A stretch of 64,000 bases of DNA, from contig JAVVHE010000003.1 in the NCBI GenBank assembly GCA_032249695.1, positions 62,001 through 126,000 on the forward strand. Reading direction: 5' to 3'. The notes under the pieces are model-generated. The model saw only the letters and a program-made list of their open reading frames with translations. It did not search any database and was not told the origin of the DNA. Source of the DNA: JAVVHE01 sp032249695 (GTDB lineage Bacteria; Pseudomonadota; Alphaproteobacteria; Sphingomonadales; Sphingomonadaceae). Positions 7,490 to 15,893 of this stretch are shown here, one piece after another (within the stretch, counting starts at the first letter, position 1; every line of letters begins with the position of its first letter). Position numbers and translations under genes: made by a program.

Positions 7490-8866
7490 GTGACACCGAT
7501 CGACCCGGGCGAATCCGGCCTGCAGCACAGCCTCACCAAGGCGCAGATCACGATGATCGGCCTGGGCGGCGCGATTGGAACCGGGCTGTTCCTGGGGAGT
7601 GGCATTGCCATCGGCTACGCCGGACCGGGCGTGCTGTTGAGCTACGCGATCGCCGCATTCCTTGCGCTGGTCGTGGGCTTCAGCCTCAGCGAGATGGCGA
7701 TCGTCCACCCCGCCGCCGGCTCGTTCGGCGTCTATGCCGAGCGCTATCTGTCACCGCTCGTCGGCTTTATCGTCCGCTGGACCTACTGGCTTGCGCAGGT
7801 GATCGCGATCGGCGGTGAGGCGGTCGCCGCTGGCGTCTATATGGGCTTCTGGTTTCCGGGCGTGCCGGTTTGGCTGTGGTCACTGGGCTTTTCTGCGCTG
7901 CTGCTGTGGTTCAACGCGCGCTCGGTCGGGGATTTCGGATCGATCGAATACTGGCTGGCATTTATTAAGGTCGTCGCGATCGCGTTGTTCATTTTGCTGG
8001 GTCTGTCGGCGGTGTTCGGCGTCGGCCAACCGGCGGTCGGCTTCCACAATCTCACCGGATTGCCCGGCGGGTTCCTGCCGCACGGTCTGCATGGCGTGTG
8101 GATGGGGGTGCTGATCGGGATCTTCTCCTTCGTCGGAGTCGAGGTGATCGCAGTCACGTCGGGCGAGGCCAAAGATCCTGCACGCGCCATCCCGGCAGCG
8201 CTGAAGACGATGGTCGTGCGGCTCTTCGTATTTTACATTCTGGCACTCGGGATCGTCGTCGCGTTCGTGCCGTGGACCGAAACCGGAGCCGAAGTCGTGT
8301 CCAAAAGCCCGTTCGTCAAAGTCTTCCAGTATGTCGGTATTCCCTATGCGGCGGGAATCACCAACTTCGTTGTAGTGATGGCTGCATTGTCCAGTATGAA
8401 TACGAATATCTATTTGTGCTCCCGGATGCTGTTTTCATTATCACGCGGCGGTTATGCGCCGGCTGCGCTTGGTCGGCTGAATGGACGCGGATCGCCGGTG
8501 GCGGCGATCCTGTTTTCGGGTGCGTTCATCCTGCTTGCGGCGGGCCTCTCGCGCTTGACGCCGCTGGCGTACAACTACCTGTTCGGTATCTCGATCTTCG
8601 GCGCGATCGTCGTGTGGATGGTGGTGCTGACGAGCCACCTCCGCTTCCGCCGCGCCCACGCGGGCGAGCACTTGCCGGTCAAAACGCCGTTCTTTCCGTG
8701 GCTGCAGATCGCCGGGCTGGCGCTGTTGGCCGCAATTCTCATCACGATGGCATTTGACGGTGGGTTCTGGCGGGTGGCGTGGATTGTCGGCGTGCCATGC
8801 CTGCTACTGGCGGGCGCGGCCTATGCGGTGGTGCGGCGGCGGCGAGTGAGCGTGGCAGTCGCTTAG
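7490..8866 (+). CDS. Amino acid permease (APC superfamily)
   Basis: Inner-membrane amino acid/proton symporter of the AAT/GABA-permease type, 458 residues and about 12 helices. The N-terminus contains the family signature TKAQITMIGLGGAIGTGLFLGSG (helix 1 with the unwound GxG substrate loop). SFVGVEVIAVTSGEAKDPARAIP is the conserved helix 6/loop region. The start is GTG at 7490. The gene converges on the aminotransferase gene with a 3-base overlap. Its position beside a monooxygenase-aldolase-aminotransferase operon suggests it imports that pathway's substrate, which is inference. Substrate identity is not readable. Confidence 0.88.
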   Translation: MTPIDPGESGLQHSLTKAQITMIGLGGAIGTGLFLGSGIAIGYAGPGVLLSYAIAAFLALVVGFSLSEMAIVHPAAGSFGVYAERYLSPLVGFIVRWTYWLAQVIAIGGEAVAAGVYMGFWFPGVPVWLWSLGFSALLLWFNARSVGDFGSIEYWLAFIKVVAIALFILLGLSAVFGVGQPAVGFHNLTGLPGGFLPHGLHGVWMGVLIGIFSFVGVEVIAVTSGEAKDPARAIPAALKTMVVRLFVFYILALGIVVAFVPWTETGAEVVSKSPFVKVFQYVGIPYAAGITNFVVVMAALSSMNTNIYLCSRMLFSLSRGGYAPAALGRLNGRGSPVAAILFSGAFILLAAGLSRLTPLAYNYLFGISIFGAIVVWMVVLTSHLRFRRAHAGEHLPVKTPFFPWLQIAGLALLAAILITMAFDGGFWRVAWIVGVPCLLLAGAAYAVVRRRRVSVAVA

Positions 8867-10032
8867 CCGAGCATAGTCTCCAGTCGGTCCATCGCCTCGC
8901 TGAGGTTTTCGGGCGAGCGGCAGAAGCAGATGCGGAGGAAGCGCTCCGAGCCGGGGCCGAAGAACACGCCCGGCGCGACACCGACGCGCGTGCGCGACAG
9001 GATCTCGCGGCAGGCGGCGCGGCTGTCGCTGACGCCGTCGATCTCGAAAAACACGTACATCGCAGCCTTCGGGCGCGGGCCCATGCGGACACGCGGGAAG
9101 GTTTCCAGCGCGTCGCACACGATTCGGCAACCATCGGCGCAGTAATCGCGCATTGACCGAACGAACCCTTCGCCGTCACGCACGGCTGTGGCAGCGGCTG
9201 ACTGCAGAAACGTTGTCGTCCCGCTGGACGTATATTGCACCATCATCGCGAGGGTCGGCCCCAGCGAGGGCGGGTGCACCAGCCATCCGAGCCTCCAGCC
9301 GGTCATCGCCCAGCTTTTCGAGAAGCTGTTGATCACCAGAACGCGGTCCTCGGGCTCGGCGATCGACAGGATGGTCGGCCCGCACTCCTGCCCGAATACC
9401 AGCCGGTGGTAGACCTCGTCCGCCATCAGCCAGATGCCGCGCTGGCGGGCAAAGGCGAGCAACCCCGCCTGCACGTCGAGCGGAATCATCGCGCCCGTCG
9501 GGTTGCCGGGAGACGCGTAGAAAATCAGGCGGGTGCGCGAGTCGCAGGCGGCTCGGACCTTGTCGAGATCGAGCGTCCAGCCCTCCGCCGCCAGGTCGAG
9601 CCGCACCGAGCGGACCTCGGCGCCCGCGATTTGCGCGAAGCCGCCGATATTGGGCCAGACGGGATCGATGACGATAATATTGTCATCCTCGCCCGCAACC
9701 ATCTGCACGCCCAGCTGGATCGCGGGCATACCGCCCGAGGTGGCGGTAATCCGGTCGGAACCGACCGCACGGCCGCTGAGGCGCGTATGATATTCCGCAA
9801 GCGTTTCGCGAAGTTCGGGGGTGCCGTTCTGGAAGGTGTAATAGGTTTCTCCGCGGCGGATCGCGGCGGCGGCGGCCTCGCCGATGAAGGCGGGCGTCGG
9901 CACGTCGCTCTCGCCGAACCACAGCGGGATGATGCTGGTCTTGTCGGCCAGGTGCCCGCCAGCGATCGAGGCGATATTTTCCAGGCTGATCGCAGCGATG
10001 CGCGCGCGGATGTCGTGCAGTGCGGGGGTCAT
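8863..10032 (-). CDS. Class I/II PLP-dependent aminotransferase
   Basis: Fold-type I aminotransferase of about 389 residues. It has the substrate loop PLWFGESDVPTP, the Asn motif ASPGNPTGAMIP, ADEVYHRLVF (PLP-ring Asp), and the Schiff-base Lys in NSFSKSWAMTGWRLGW. A conserved C-terminal Arg lies in SERFLRICFCRS. The ATG at 10032 overlaps the aldolase stop (ATGA), so it is the third, translationally coupled gene of an operon. A longer reading frame to 10608 is open only because it shadows the aldolase gene. The amino donor or acceptor is unknown; context points to catabolism of an amino-containing imported compound. Confidence 0.88.
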   Translation of the reverse strand: MTPALHDIRARIAAISLENIASIAGGHLADKTSIIPLWFGESDVPTPAFIGEAAAAAIRRGETYYTFQNGTPELRETLAEYHTRLSGRAVGSDRITATSGGMPAIQLGVQMVAGEDDNIIVIDPVWPNIGGFAQIAGAEVRSVRLDLAAEGWTLDLDKVRAACDSRTRLIFYASPGNPTGAMIPLDVQAGLLAFARQRGIWLMADEVYHRLVFGQECGPTILSIAEPEDRVLVINSFSKSWAMTGWRLGWLVHPPSLGPTLAMMVQYTSSGTTTFLQSAAATAVRDGEGFVRSMRDYCADGCRIVCDALETFPRVRMGPRPKAAMYVFFEIDGVSDSRAACREILSRTRVGVAPGVFFGPGSERFLRICFCRSPENLSEAMDRLETMLG

Positions 10033-10745
10033 GCGGTGGCCTTCAGGGCGGCGGCGAAGCCGGTGCGTGGCAGGTGCACGTCGTCTTCGGCCACCACGAA
10101 GCGGAAGCCCTGTGCCAGCCGCCGCGCCGCTGCATCCGGCCCGCTTGTGTAGATGCCGCTCGCCATGGGCGCCTCCGCGCAGGCCGCCTGAATGCGCGCG
10201 ATCGACATCTCCAGCGCCGCGGAGCCGACCGCCAGCCCCAGATCGCCCGGGCCGATGAACACGAGATCGACATCGGGTGTCGCCGCGATCTCGGCAGCGT
10301 TCGTCAGGCCCGCTGCGGTCTCGATCATCACCGCGACCAGCGTCTCCGTGGCCGCGGCTGCCACATATGCGCCCATGTCGCGCAGCGGTCGCATACCCCC
10401 GCCCGATCGCACGCCGCGCGGCGGGTAGTGCGCGGCGCGGACCGCGGCGGCCGCCTCCGCGGCGCTCTCCACCAGCGGCACGATCACACCTTGCGCGCCT
10501 GCGTCGAGCGCCGCGCCGATCAACTCGGGCCGGTTCGCGGCCACGCGCACCAGCGGCGTCGCGTCGCCGCACACGCCAACGGCAGCCATCAGCGCGGCAT
10601 CGTCCCAAGTCCCATGCTGCCGATCGAACACGATCGCGTCGGGCCCCGCCTCGGCGGCCAGCTCGGCCAGCGCGACGCTCCCCAGCACCATCCAGATCGC
10701 GCGCGCCGAGCCGCCGCCGCGCAGCCTCTCCAAAACCCTGTTCAT
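10029..10745 (-). CDS. HpcH/HpaI-family aldolase
   Basis: Class II, divalent-metal aldolase family that cleaves 2-oxo-4-hydroxy acids or related substrates to pyruvate-type products. The 238-residue TIM-barrel has the catalytic-base stretch AIVFDRQHGTWDD, the metal Glu in VAVMIETAAGLTNAAEI, and the metal Asp in VDLVFIGPGDLGLAVG. Both ends overlap neighbours by 4 bases (monooxygenase stop with its ATG; its stop with the aminotransferase ATG), a tight operon. Citrate lyase beta-like relatives exist, but the GPGDLG motif favours the HpaI aldolase branch. Confidence 0.88.
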   Translation of the reverse strand: MNRVLERLRGGGSARAIWMVLGSVALAELAAEAGPDAIVFDRQHGTWDDAALMAAVGVCGDATPLVRVAANRPELIGAALDAGAQGVIVPLVESAAEAAAAVRAAHYPPRGVRSGGGMRPLRDMGAYVAAAATETLVAVMIETAAGLTNAAEIAATPDVDLVFIGPGDLGLAVGSAALEMSIARIQAACAEAPMASGIYTSGPDAAARRLAQGFRFVVAEDDVHLPRTGFAAALKATA

Positions 10746-11809
10746 GCCCTCAGCCCCGCGCGCTCCATCCGCGGCACAACCGTTTCCAGGAAATACGGCA
10801 GCTCACCCAGATAATCGACGAAGCTCAGCGCCACGCCGCCGAGGCCCGCATCGCTGATCGCGGCCATCTCGGCAACGATCCGATCGGGCGTGCCGACCAG
10901 CGGATAGGTGCCCGCGCCGCCCGCGAAGCGCTTGGCGTGGTGAGCGTAAGCCTCGGGCGCATGGCTGCCCGAGGTCGCCTGCTTCATGCGCATGTGCCGC
11001 TCCAAGGCCCCCTGGTCGGCCATCGTCACCGCGTAGCGCTCATAGGCTGCTTCCGCCTCGTCCTGGCTGGGGCGGCAGACGACGTGGGCGGCGGTGAACA
11101 CCCCCACGCGGCGGCCCGCCGCTTGCGCGCGCTGAGCGATGTCGGCAACGGTTGACGCCGCATCGTCGAGGGTGACGAAGGTGGTGAAGATCGTGTCCGC
11201 ATGTGCCGCAGCGAAGGCCCGCCCGGCGGGCGAGTGCGCGGCGGACATCACCGGGGGACGCGGCCGCTGGATGCTGACCGGCGCGCCTTCCACCCCCTCC
11301 AGCCGGTAATGGCCATTGTCGACGTCGAACGCCGGCTCGCCCGCCAGCAGGCGCTCATAAACCTCGAACCACGCCGCGCCCTCTGCGTAGGGGTCGGGCT
11401 GGCGCTCGGCGCCGAACAGCGCGAACTCGGGCGCGTTCCAGCCGCAGACGACGTTCAGCCCCGCGCGCCCGCCGCTGGCATGGTCGATCGTCGCCATTGC
11501 CTTGGCAGCGAAGACGGGGTGCACGAACGGCGTGTGGACCGTTGCGAACAGACGCATCGCGCCGGTCGCGGTCGCCAGCGCGGCTGCGAAGGTCAGCGTT
11601 TCGAAGCTGTGGTGGCGTGCGTTGGTCTCGCCGCCAAACCCCTTCCAGCGCGCCAGCGGCAGGAAGAAGTCGATCCCGCCCGCATCTGCCAGCAGCGCCA
11701 GCTTCAGCACATCGGGCCAAGCGGCGCGCCAGCGTTCGGGGACCGTGGTCAGCGCCAGCCCGCCGTCGGCATTGGCACCGAAAATACCGATCTGAAAGCG
11801 CTGTGCCAC
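10742..11809 (-). CDS. LLM-class flavin-dependent monooxygenase (RutA/SfnG-like)
   Basis: Luciferase-like TIM-barrel oxygenase using FMNH2 from a partner reductase. KLALLADAGGIDFFLPLARWKGFGG is diagnostic of the RutA/dimethyl-sulfone-monooxygenase branch, followed by FATVHTPFVHPVFAAKAMATID and GRAGLNVVCGWN. These enzymes oxidise pyrimidine rings, sulfones or C-N/C-S bonds; the substrate here is unknown. I chose GTG at 11809 because GGGGAAA precedes it and VAQRFQIGIFGAN matches the family start. An ATG at 11836 lies inside the palindromic operator and is less likely. It is the first gene of a three-gene operon. No flavin reductase gene is adjacent. Confidence 0.85.
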   Translation of the reverse strand: MAQRFQIGIFGANADGGLALTTVPERWRAAWPDVLKLALLADAGGIDFFLPLARWKGFGGETNARHHSFETLTFAAALATATGAMRLFATVHTPFVHPVFAAKAMATIDHASGGRAGLNVVCGWNAPEFALFGAERQPDPYAEGAAWFEVYERLLAGEPAFDVDNGHYRLEGVEGAPVSIQRPRPPVMSAAHSPAGRAFAAAHADTIFTTFVTLDDAASTVADIAQRAQAAGRRVGVFTAAHVVCRPSQDEAEAAYERYAVTMADQGALERHMRMKQATSGSHAPEAYAHHAKRFAGGAGTYPLVGTPDRIVAEMAAISDAGLGGVALSFVDYLGELPYFLETVVPRMERAGLRA

Positions 11810-11817
11810 TCGTTTCC

Positions 11818-11843
11818 CCGATCTATGCGATTGCATAGATCGG
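11818..11843. promoter_or_regulatory. Palindromic operator between the monooxygenase and marR genes
   Basis: Perfect inverted repeat with 11-bp arms, CCGATCTATGC and GCATAGATCGG, separated by GATT. It lies between the divergent monooxygenase (start 11809) and marR (start 11866) genes and covers the expected promoter/leader of both. The length and symmetry fit a winged-helix dimer of the MarR type, so autoregulation plus operon control is the natural inference. A related partial site is found upstream of the TonB receptor. Confidence 0.7.
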
Positions 11844-11865
11844 CGCTGGCGCAAAAGGAAGCGGG

Positions 11866-12318
11866 ATGAGCTCGCCGCCCGGCCCGCTGTTCGAGGATTT
11901 CATCCCATACCGGCTGCACCGGCTGTCGACGCTCTTGAACCAGCAGCTGGCCGCCGACCTTGGCGCGCTGGGCATCAATATCGCGCGCTGGCGGGTGCTG
12001 GCGCTGTCGATGCTGGAGGATGGGCGGACGGTGTCGGCGCTCGCCGAGGCGGCGATGATCGAGCAGTCCGCGCTCAGCCGTATGGTCATCAACATGGAGC
12101 GCGAGGGGCTGGTCCGCCGCGAGCCCGACCTGGCCGACCAGCGCCGCGTGCGCGTGTGGCTGGAGTCCGCGGGCCGTGCGCTGTTCCATCAGCTCTACCC
12201 GACGCTGATTCGTCGCAACGCCGCGTGCGTGGCGGCGCTGCGCGATGGCGAGGTCGAGCAGCTGAAGGCGATGCTGGATCGCATGACCGAGCGGGTCGCG
12301 GCGGCGGCCAAGGAGTAG
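11866..12318 (+). CDS. MarR-family transcriptional regulator
   Basis: A 150-residue winged-helix regulator. The DNA-binding region is seen in NIARWRVLALSMLEDGRTVSALAEAAMIEQSALSRMVINMEREGLV, followed by the wing with the conserved DxR in DLADQRRVRVWL. Long N- and C-terminal helices give the dimer interface. It is divergent from the monooxygenase-aldolase-aminotransferase operon across a 26-bp palindrome and convergent with the TonB receptor. It probably represses the operon until an aromatic or related ligand binds; the ligand is unknown. Confidence 0.9.
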   Translation: MSSPPGPLFEDFIPYRLHRLSTLLNQQLAADLGALGINIARWRVLALSMLEDGRTVSALAEAAMIEQSALSRMVINMEREGLVRREPDLADQRRVRVWLESAGRALFHQLYPTLIRRNAACVAALRDGEVEQLKAMLDRMTERVAAAAKE

Positions 12319-12329
12319 CTTGGGTTGCT

Positions 12330-12359
12330 GCCTGTCCTCCCCGCGGAGGGAGGACAGGC
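12330..12359. terminator. Bidirectional hairpin terminator
   Basis: Perfect 11-bp arms GCCTGTCCTCC (12330-12340) and GGAGGACAGGC (12349-12359) around an 8-base loop, placed between the convergent ends of marR (12318) and the TonB receptor (12368). It has no clear T-run, but position and stability support a two-way terminator. Confidence 0.7.
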
Positions 12360-12367
12360 GCTGTGCG

Positions 12368-14677
12368 TCAGAAATCCCGGCTTAGTGCCAGCCCCCACGT
12401 GCGCGGGCGCAGCGTGATGCGGGCCAGCGGGTCCTGGTCCGAGGCGATGGCGTCGATCTGGGCGCGGACGTCGGTGACGTTGCGGACGAACAGCGCCGCC
12501 GACCAGCCGTTCCCCACCAGCGATGCGCGCAGGTTCACCAGCGCATAATCGTCCAGCCTCACGTTGAACGGGCTGCGGCTGCTATATTGCGTCTGCGTCG
12601 GCCCGCGATAGTTGGCGTCGACCCGGAACACCCCGTCGAGCTTCTGCCGCAGCGGCACCTTGTAGCTGAGCGCGGCACTCCCCTGGAATGCTGGCACGTT
12701 GGGCAGCGTGTCGCCCTTCAGGCCCTGGTTGGGGTTGCCGGGGATAAAGGGCGTGTCTGCGCCGAGCGTCGCGTCCTGATAGGATGCAGCGGCGGTGAAG
12801 GTCAGGTTGCGGACGATCTCGCCATCGAGCTCGCCCTCGATGCCGTAGATGTTCACCTTGCCAGCATTGGTGGTGAACGGGAACGCGCCGGTGCGATCGA
12901 CCGCTCGAACCTGCGTATCGGTCCAGTCGATATAATAGCCAGTGACGTTGGCGTGGATGCCATTCAGGATCGTCGACTTGACGCCGATCTCATAGTTCCA
13001 CAGCGTGTCCGGCTTGTAGCTGCGCGGAATGTCCGATGTGAAGGGCAGGTTGGCGGCATTGACGCCGCCGACGCGGAAGCCCTGCGCGGCGGTTGCATAG
13101 ACCAGCAGACTACGGCTGGGCTTCCACGTGATGTTGCCCTTGAAGGTTGTTTTGCTGTCGTCCGACTGGTTGAACTGCACGCCCACCGGAGAGCTTGTGA
13201 AGCCGCCGAACGGATGCGTCGTTTCCTGCGCGGCGCGGTTGTCCGAGTGGAAATAGCGGATGCCGAAGGTGGCGCTGAGCGTCCGCGTGACGTCGGCGGT
13301 GATCTCGCCGAACACCGCCTGCTGATCGAGCGTCTGCTTGTCGGTGCGGCCAAAGAAGGTGTTGCCGTTGGGGTTGTTCAGCGCGTCGTCGGCATTCAGG
13401 CGGCTGAAGCGACCGATCGGGTTGCCGAACCGGTCGGTCTTGATGACCTGAACCTCGAACTGCGAATCCTCATATTGCACGAAGCCGCCGAGGACGAAGT
13501 TGATCGGACCCCTAAGCTTCGACGCGAAGCGGATTTCGCTTGACCAGACGCTGCGGCTCTGCGGTTGCAGCGTGACGGCCGGGATCGGCACGCCGAAGAA
13601 GAACAGGATCGGCGAGCTGTCGAAGCTGTAATCGATCTTGCGATCATAATAGTTCGTCGTGCCGGTGAACGTGCCGATGCTGGTAGAATATTCGGCGGTA
13701 AAACCGTAGATATGCAGCAACTCGCGCCACGGGCTGAGCGCGAGGTCGGTGTTGATCAGGTCGTCGCCGCGCACCGGCGGGAAGCCGGCCGCCGCGTTGC
13801 CGAAGGACAGCGCGCCCGGCGGGGTGTAGCGCGACGAGCCTTCGGAGCGCGTCGACTGGATCGTCGCCGACGCGGTCAGCACGAGGTCGTCGATCGGCAC
13901 CGCACGGATCAGCGCGCGGCCGCCGCCGGTCAGATCGTTGTTGAGGTCGTTGCGCCGCCCCGCCGGGATACGGACCGCGTCGACATAGCCGCTCTTGTCA
14001 TCATACCAGCCGACCAGCCGGATACCGAGCCGGTCCGTGACCAGCGGCGCGTTGAGCGCAGTCCACAGCAGGTAATTCGGCCCGCCTTTCTCGGTCGTGG
14101 AGACCTCGCCCGCGACGGTTGCACTAAACTCTTTCAGGTTGGGCTTGTTACTGATGTAGCGGATCGTACCCGACATCGAACTGGCGCCGTAGAGCGTCCC
14201 CTGCGGCCCCTTCAGCACTTCGATTCGCTCCAGATCGAGCAGGCGGATATCGGCATTGCGCCCGCCGCCGTCATTGGCGTTGGCTGCCGTGATGACCGCC
14301 TCGTCATAGTAGACACCGACGGTCGCCGCGCCCGTCGAGGTCACGCCGCGGATGATGTACTTCTTGTCACCCGGCCCGAGATCCTGAAACTGCAGGCTGG
14401 AGACGGTCGTCCCGAAGTCGATGAAGTCGATCGCGCCCTTCGCGCGCAACGTGTCGCCCGAGATCGCCTGGATCGACAGCGGCGCTGACTGGACGGTCTG
14501 AGTGCCGCGCTTCGATGCGGTGACGATGATCTCGGTATCGCCGGCAGAGGCCGCCGGATCGGCAGCGCTTGCCGCGGGCTTGGTCGGCCTGTCCTGCGTC
14601 TGCGCGCCCGCCGACGCAGGCGAAAGCATCGCGGCAGCCATTACACACGCCGAAGCACACCCGGCAAAACGCATCAT
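12368..14677 (-). CDS. TonB-dependent outer-membrane receptor
   Basis: A 769-residue outer-membrane transporter. It has a signal peptide (MMRFAGCASACVMAAAMLSPASAGA), a TonB box-like EIIVTASKRGTQ at about 50, a plug domain with LERIEVLKGPQGTLYGASSMSGTIRY, and a long beta-barrel ending in Phe (ALSRDF). The start at 14677 follows GGGGAGA; an open frame continuing to 15811 is only the shadow of the peptidase gene. Sphingomonads use many such receptors for sugars, aromatics and siderophores. Its closeness to the MarR-controlled operon and an operator-like sequence upstream suggest it imports that operon's substrate. Confidence 0.92.
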   Translation of the reverse strand: MMRFAGCASACVMAAAMLSPASAGAQTQDRPTKPAASAADPAASAGDTEIIVTASKRGTQTVQSAPLSIQAISGDTLRAKGAIDFIDFGTTVSSLQFQDLGPGDKKYIIRGVTSTGAATVGVYYDEAVITAANANDGGGRNADIRLLDLERIEVLKGPQGTLYGASSMSGTIRYISNKPNLKEFSATVAGEVSTTEKGGPNYLLWTALNAPLVTDRLGIRLVGWYDDKSGYVDAVRIPAGRRNDLNNDLTGGGRALIRAVPIDDLVLTASATIQSTRSEGSSRYTPPGALSFGNAAAGFPPVRGDDLINTDLALSPWRELLHIYGFTAEYSTSIGTFTGTTNYYDRKIDYSFDSSPILFFFGVPIPAVTLQPQSRSVWSSEIRFASKLRGPINFVLGGFVQYEDSQFEVQVIKTDRFGNPIGRFSRLNADDALNNPNGNTFFGRTDKQTLDQQAVFGEITADVTRTLSATFGIRYFHSDNRAAQETTHPFGGFTSSPVGVQFNQSDDSKTTFKGNITWKPSRSLLVYATAAQGFRVGGVNAANLPFTSDIPRSYKPDTLWNYEIGVKSTILNGIHANVTGYYIDWTDTQVRAVDRTGAFPFTTNAGKVNIYGIEGELDGEIVRNLTFTAAASYQDATLGADTPFIPGNPNQGLKGDTLPNVPAFQGSAALSYKVPLRQKLDGVFRVDANYRGPTQTQYSSRSPFNVRLDDYALVNLRASLVGNGWSAALFVRNVTDVRAQIDAIASDQDPLARITLRPRTWGLALSRDF

Positions 14678-14694
14678 TCCGGCATCTCCCCATC

Positions 14695-14725
14695 CCCGAT
14701 TGCATGAACTTGCATGGAAATCGGG
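14695..14725. promoter_or_regulatory. Operator-like element upstream of the TonB receptor
   Basis: Between 18 and 48 bases upstream of the receptor start, CGATTGCAT (14697-14705) repeats nine bases of the marR operator core. A second TTGCATG follows at 14711-14717, and CCCGAT/ATCGGG arms bracket both. It could be a weaker binding site for the same MarR protein, making the receptor part of the regulon; this is inference from similarity only. Confidence 0.35.
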
Positions 14726-14763
14726 TAGACTGCAACGGCGGCCCGGAGCGGTCGCTTGGCAGG

Positions 14764-15684
14764 TCAGCGGCCGGCGGCGGGCAGCACGCTCTGCGGATCG
14801 AAGCGCACGCCGTTCCACATCATCGCCCAGTGGAGGTGTGGCCCCGATGCGCGCCCGGTCCTGCCGCTGAGGCCGACCGGCTGGCCCTGCTCGACGCGCT
14901 GTCCCGCGCGCACGTCGACGCGGCTGAGATGCAGGAATGCGCTCGACAAGCCGTAGCCGTGATCGAGGATCACGAGGTTGCCCTCCAGGCTGAACGTTGG
15001 CGGCGACGCAAGCGTGACGGTGCCGCCCTGCGGTGCCAGCACGGGTGTCCCTTCCGCGACGGCGATATCGACCCCGGCATGCGGGTCGGCGGCGACGCCG
15101 CCGAGGATGCGCTGCGACCCGAACACGCCCGAGACGCGGCCGCGCGCGGGCCACGTGAAGGGCTTCTGCCAGTCCAGCTGGTCCAGCGACCGCGCGCGCG
15201 CGGCGCGGATCCGCGCCAGCTCGCGAGCGCGGATCGCTTCGAACTCGGGCTGTGGGACGGGCGTTTTGGCGACGCCGGGCAGGTTCTCGACGGGCCACGC
15301 GCGCGGCGCGACGCTGAGCCTCATGCGCCCGCGCGGCTGGCCGCCGGCGAGCACCTCCAGCACCGCGGCCGGTGGTGCGTTCCGGCCGAACGCGATCATG
15401 AACCGGTCGTCGGAGCTGATGCGCACGGGTTTGCCATCGAGCAGTAGCCCATCCGCCCAGCCCGGAACGCGGCCGAACACCAAGCCGCCCTGCGCGGGCG
15501 TGCCCTCCAGCTCCAGCGTCGTCTCGATTGGCGCTGCGTTGGGGGCAGCAGCGCTGGCCGGCTGCGCCGCTGCGGGCGGGGATGCGGGAGGCCGCGCGGC
15601 CGACGGAGCGCGTGCGGGCGGGCCGGACGCACATGCGCCCAGCAGCGCCACGGCAGGAAGCGCGGCCGCCAGCGCTGGCTTCAC
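14764..15684 (-). CDS. M23-family peptidase lipoprotein (LytM/peptidoglycan DD-endopeptidase-like)
   Basis: A predicted lipoprotein: the signal ends in the lipobox LLGAC (about residue 19), then a Pro/Ala-rich linker, an unassigned N-domain, and a C-terminal LytM domain. In that domain, DPHAGVDIAVAEGTPV gives the zinc ligands H-x3-D and SGPHLHWAM gives the HLH ligand and base, so it looks catalytically competent. The start is GTG at 15684, overlapping the DUF2093 stop (GTGA). Peptidoglycan remodelling is the family role. It is the last gene of the xseA-DUF2093-M23 chain. Confidence 0.88.
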   Translation of the reverse strand: MKPALAAALPAVALLGACASGPPARAPSAARPPASPPAAAQPASAAAPNAAPIETTLELEGTPAQGGLVFGRVPGWADGLLLDGKPVRISSDDRFMIAFGRNAPPAAVLEVLAGGQPRGRMRLSVAPRAWPVENLPGVAKTPVPQPEFEAIRARELARIRAARARSLDQLDWQKPFTWPARGRVSGVFGSQRILGGVAADPHAGVDIAVAEGTPVLAPQGGTVTLASPPTFSLEGNLVILDHGYGLSSAFLHLSRVDVRAGQRVEQGQPVGLSGRTGRASGPHLHWAMMWNGVRFDPQSVLPAAGR

Positions 15685-15893
15685 CGCCCCAGCACCGCCT
15701 CGGCATAGCGCCTGGCCGAGGCTTCGGCGGTCGCATAGGGCTCCTGCAGCTCGGCCGACCAATAGCGCAGATTTTCAAGCGCGATCTTCGCGCCCGTGAC
15801 CGCGCACACAACGTGGTCGCCGGGCACGATCACCTGGAAGGCCGAGATCGTGTAGCGCAGCCTTGCCGGGCGGCCGGGGGCGACATTCAGCAT
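15681..15893 (-). CDS. DUF2093 domain-containing protein
   Basis: A 70-residue protein of unknown function matching my memory of the alphaproteobacterial DUF2093 family: RLRYTISAFQVIVPGDHVVCAVTGAKIALENLRYWSAELQEPYA. The Cys-Ala-Val-Thr-Gly turn followed by LENLRYW is characteristic. Its ATG overlaps the xseA stop (TGATG) and its stop overlaps the peptidase GTG, so all three genes are translationally linked. The family usually travels with xseA. Confidence 0.85.
   Translation of the reverse strand: MLNVAPGRPARLRYTISAFQVIVPGDHVVCAVTGAKIALENLRYWSAELQEPYATAEASARRYAEAVLGR

Noticed and set aside
7278..7496. Minus-strand frame with a leader-like MVAALVLATG segment
   Set aside because: No ribosome site, overlaps the permease start, and ends without a domain; at most a decayed N-terminus of the hydrolase remnant.
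8863..10608. Apparent aldolase-aminotransferase fusion frame
   Set aside because: The extension is an out-of-frame reading of the aldolase gene; the aminotransferase family start with ATGA overlap is at 10032.
12368..15811. Single open frame of 1147 codons covering the TonB receptor and the peptidase region
   Set aside because: The upstream third is Arg/Pro/Ala-rich antisense-type shadow of the M23 gene; a signal peptide with ribosome site at 14677 marks the true receptor start.
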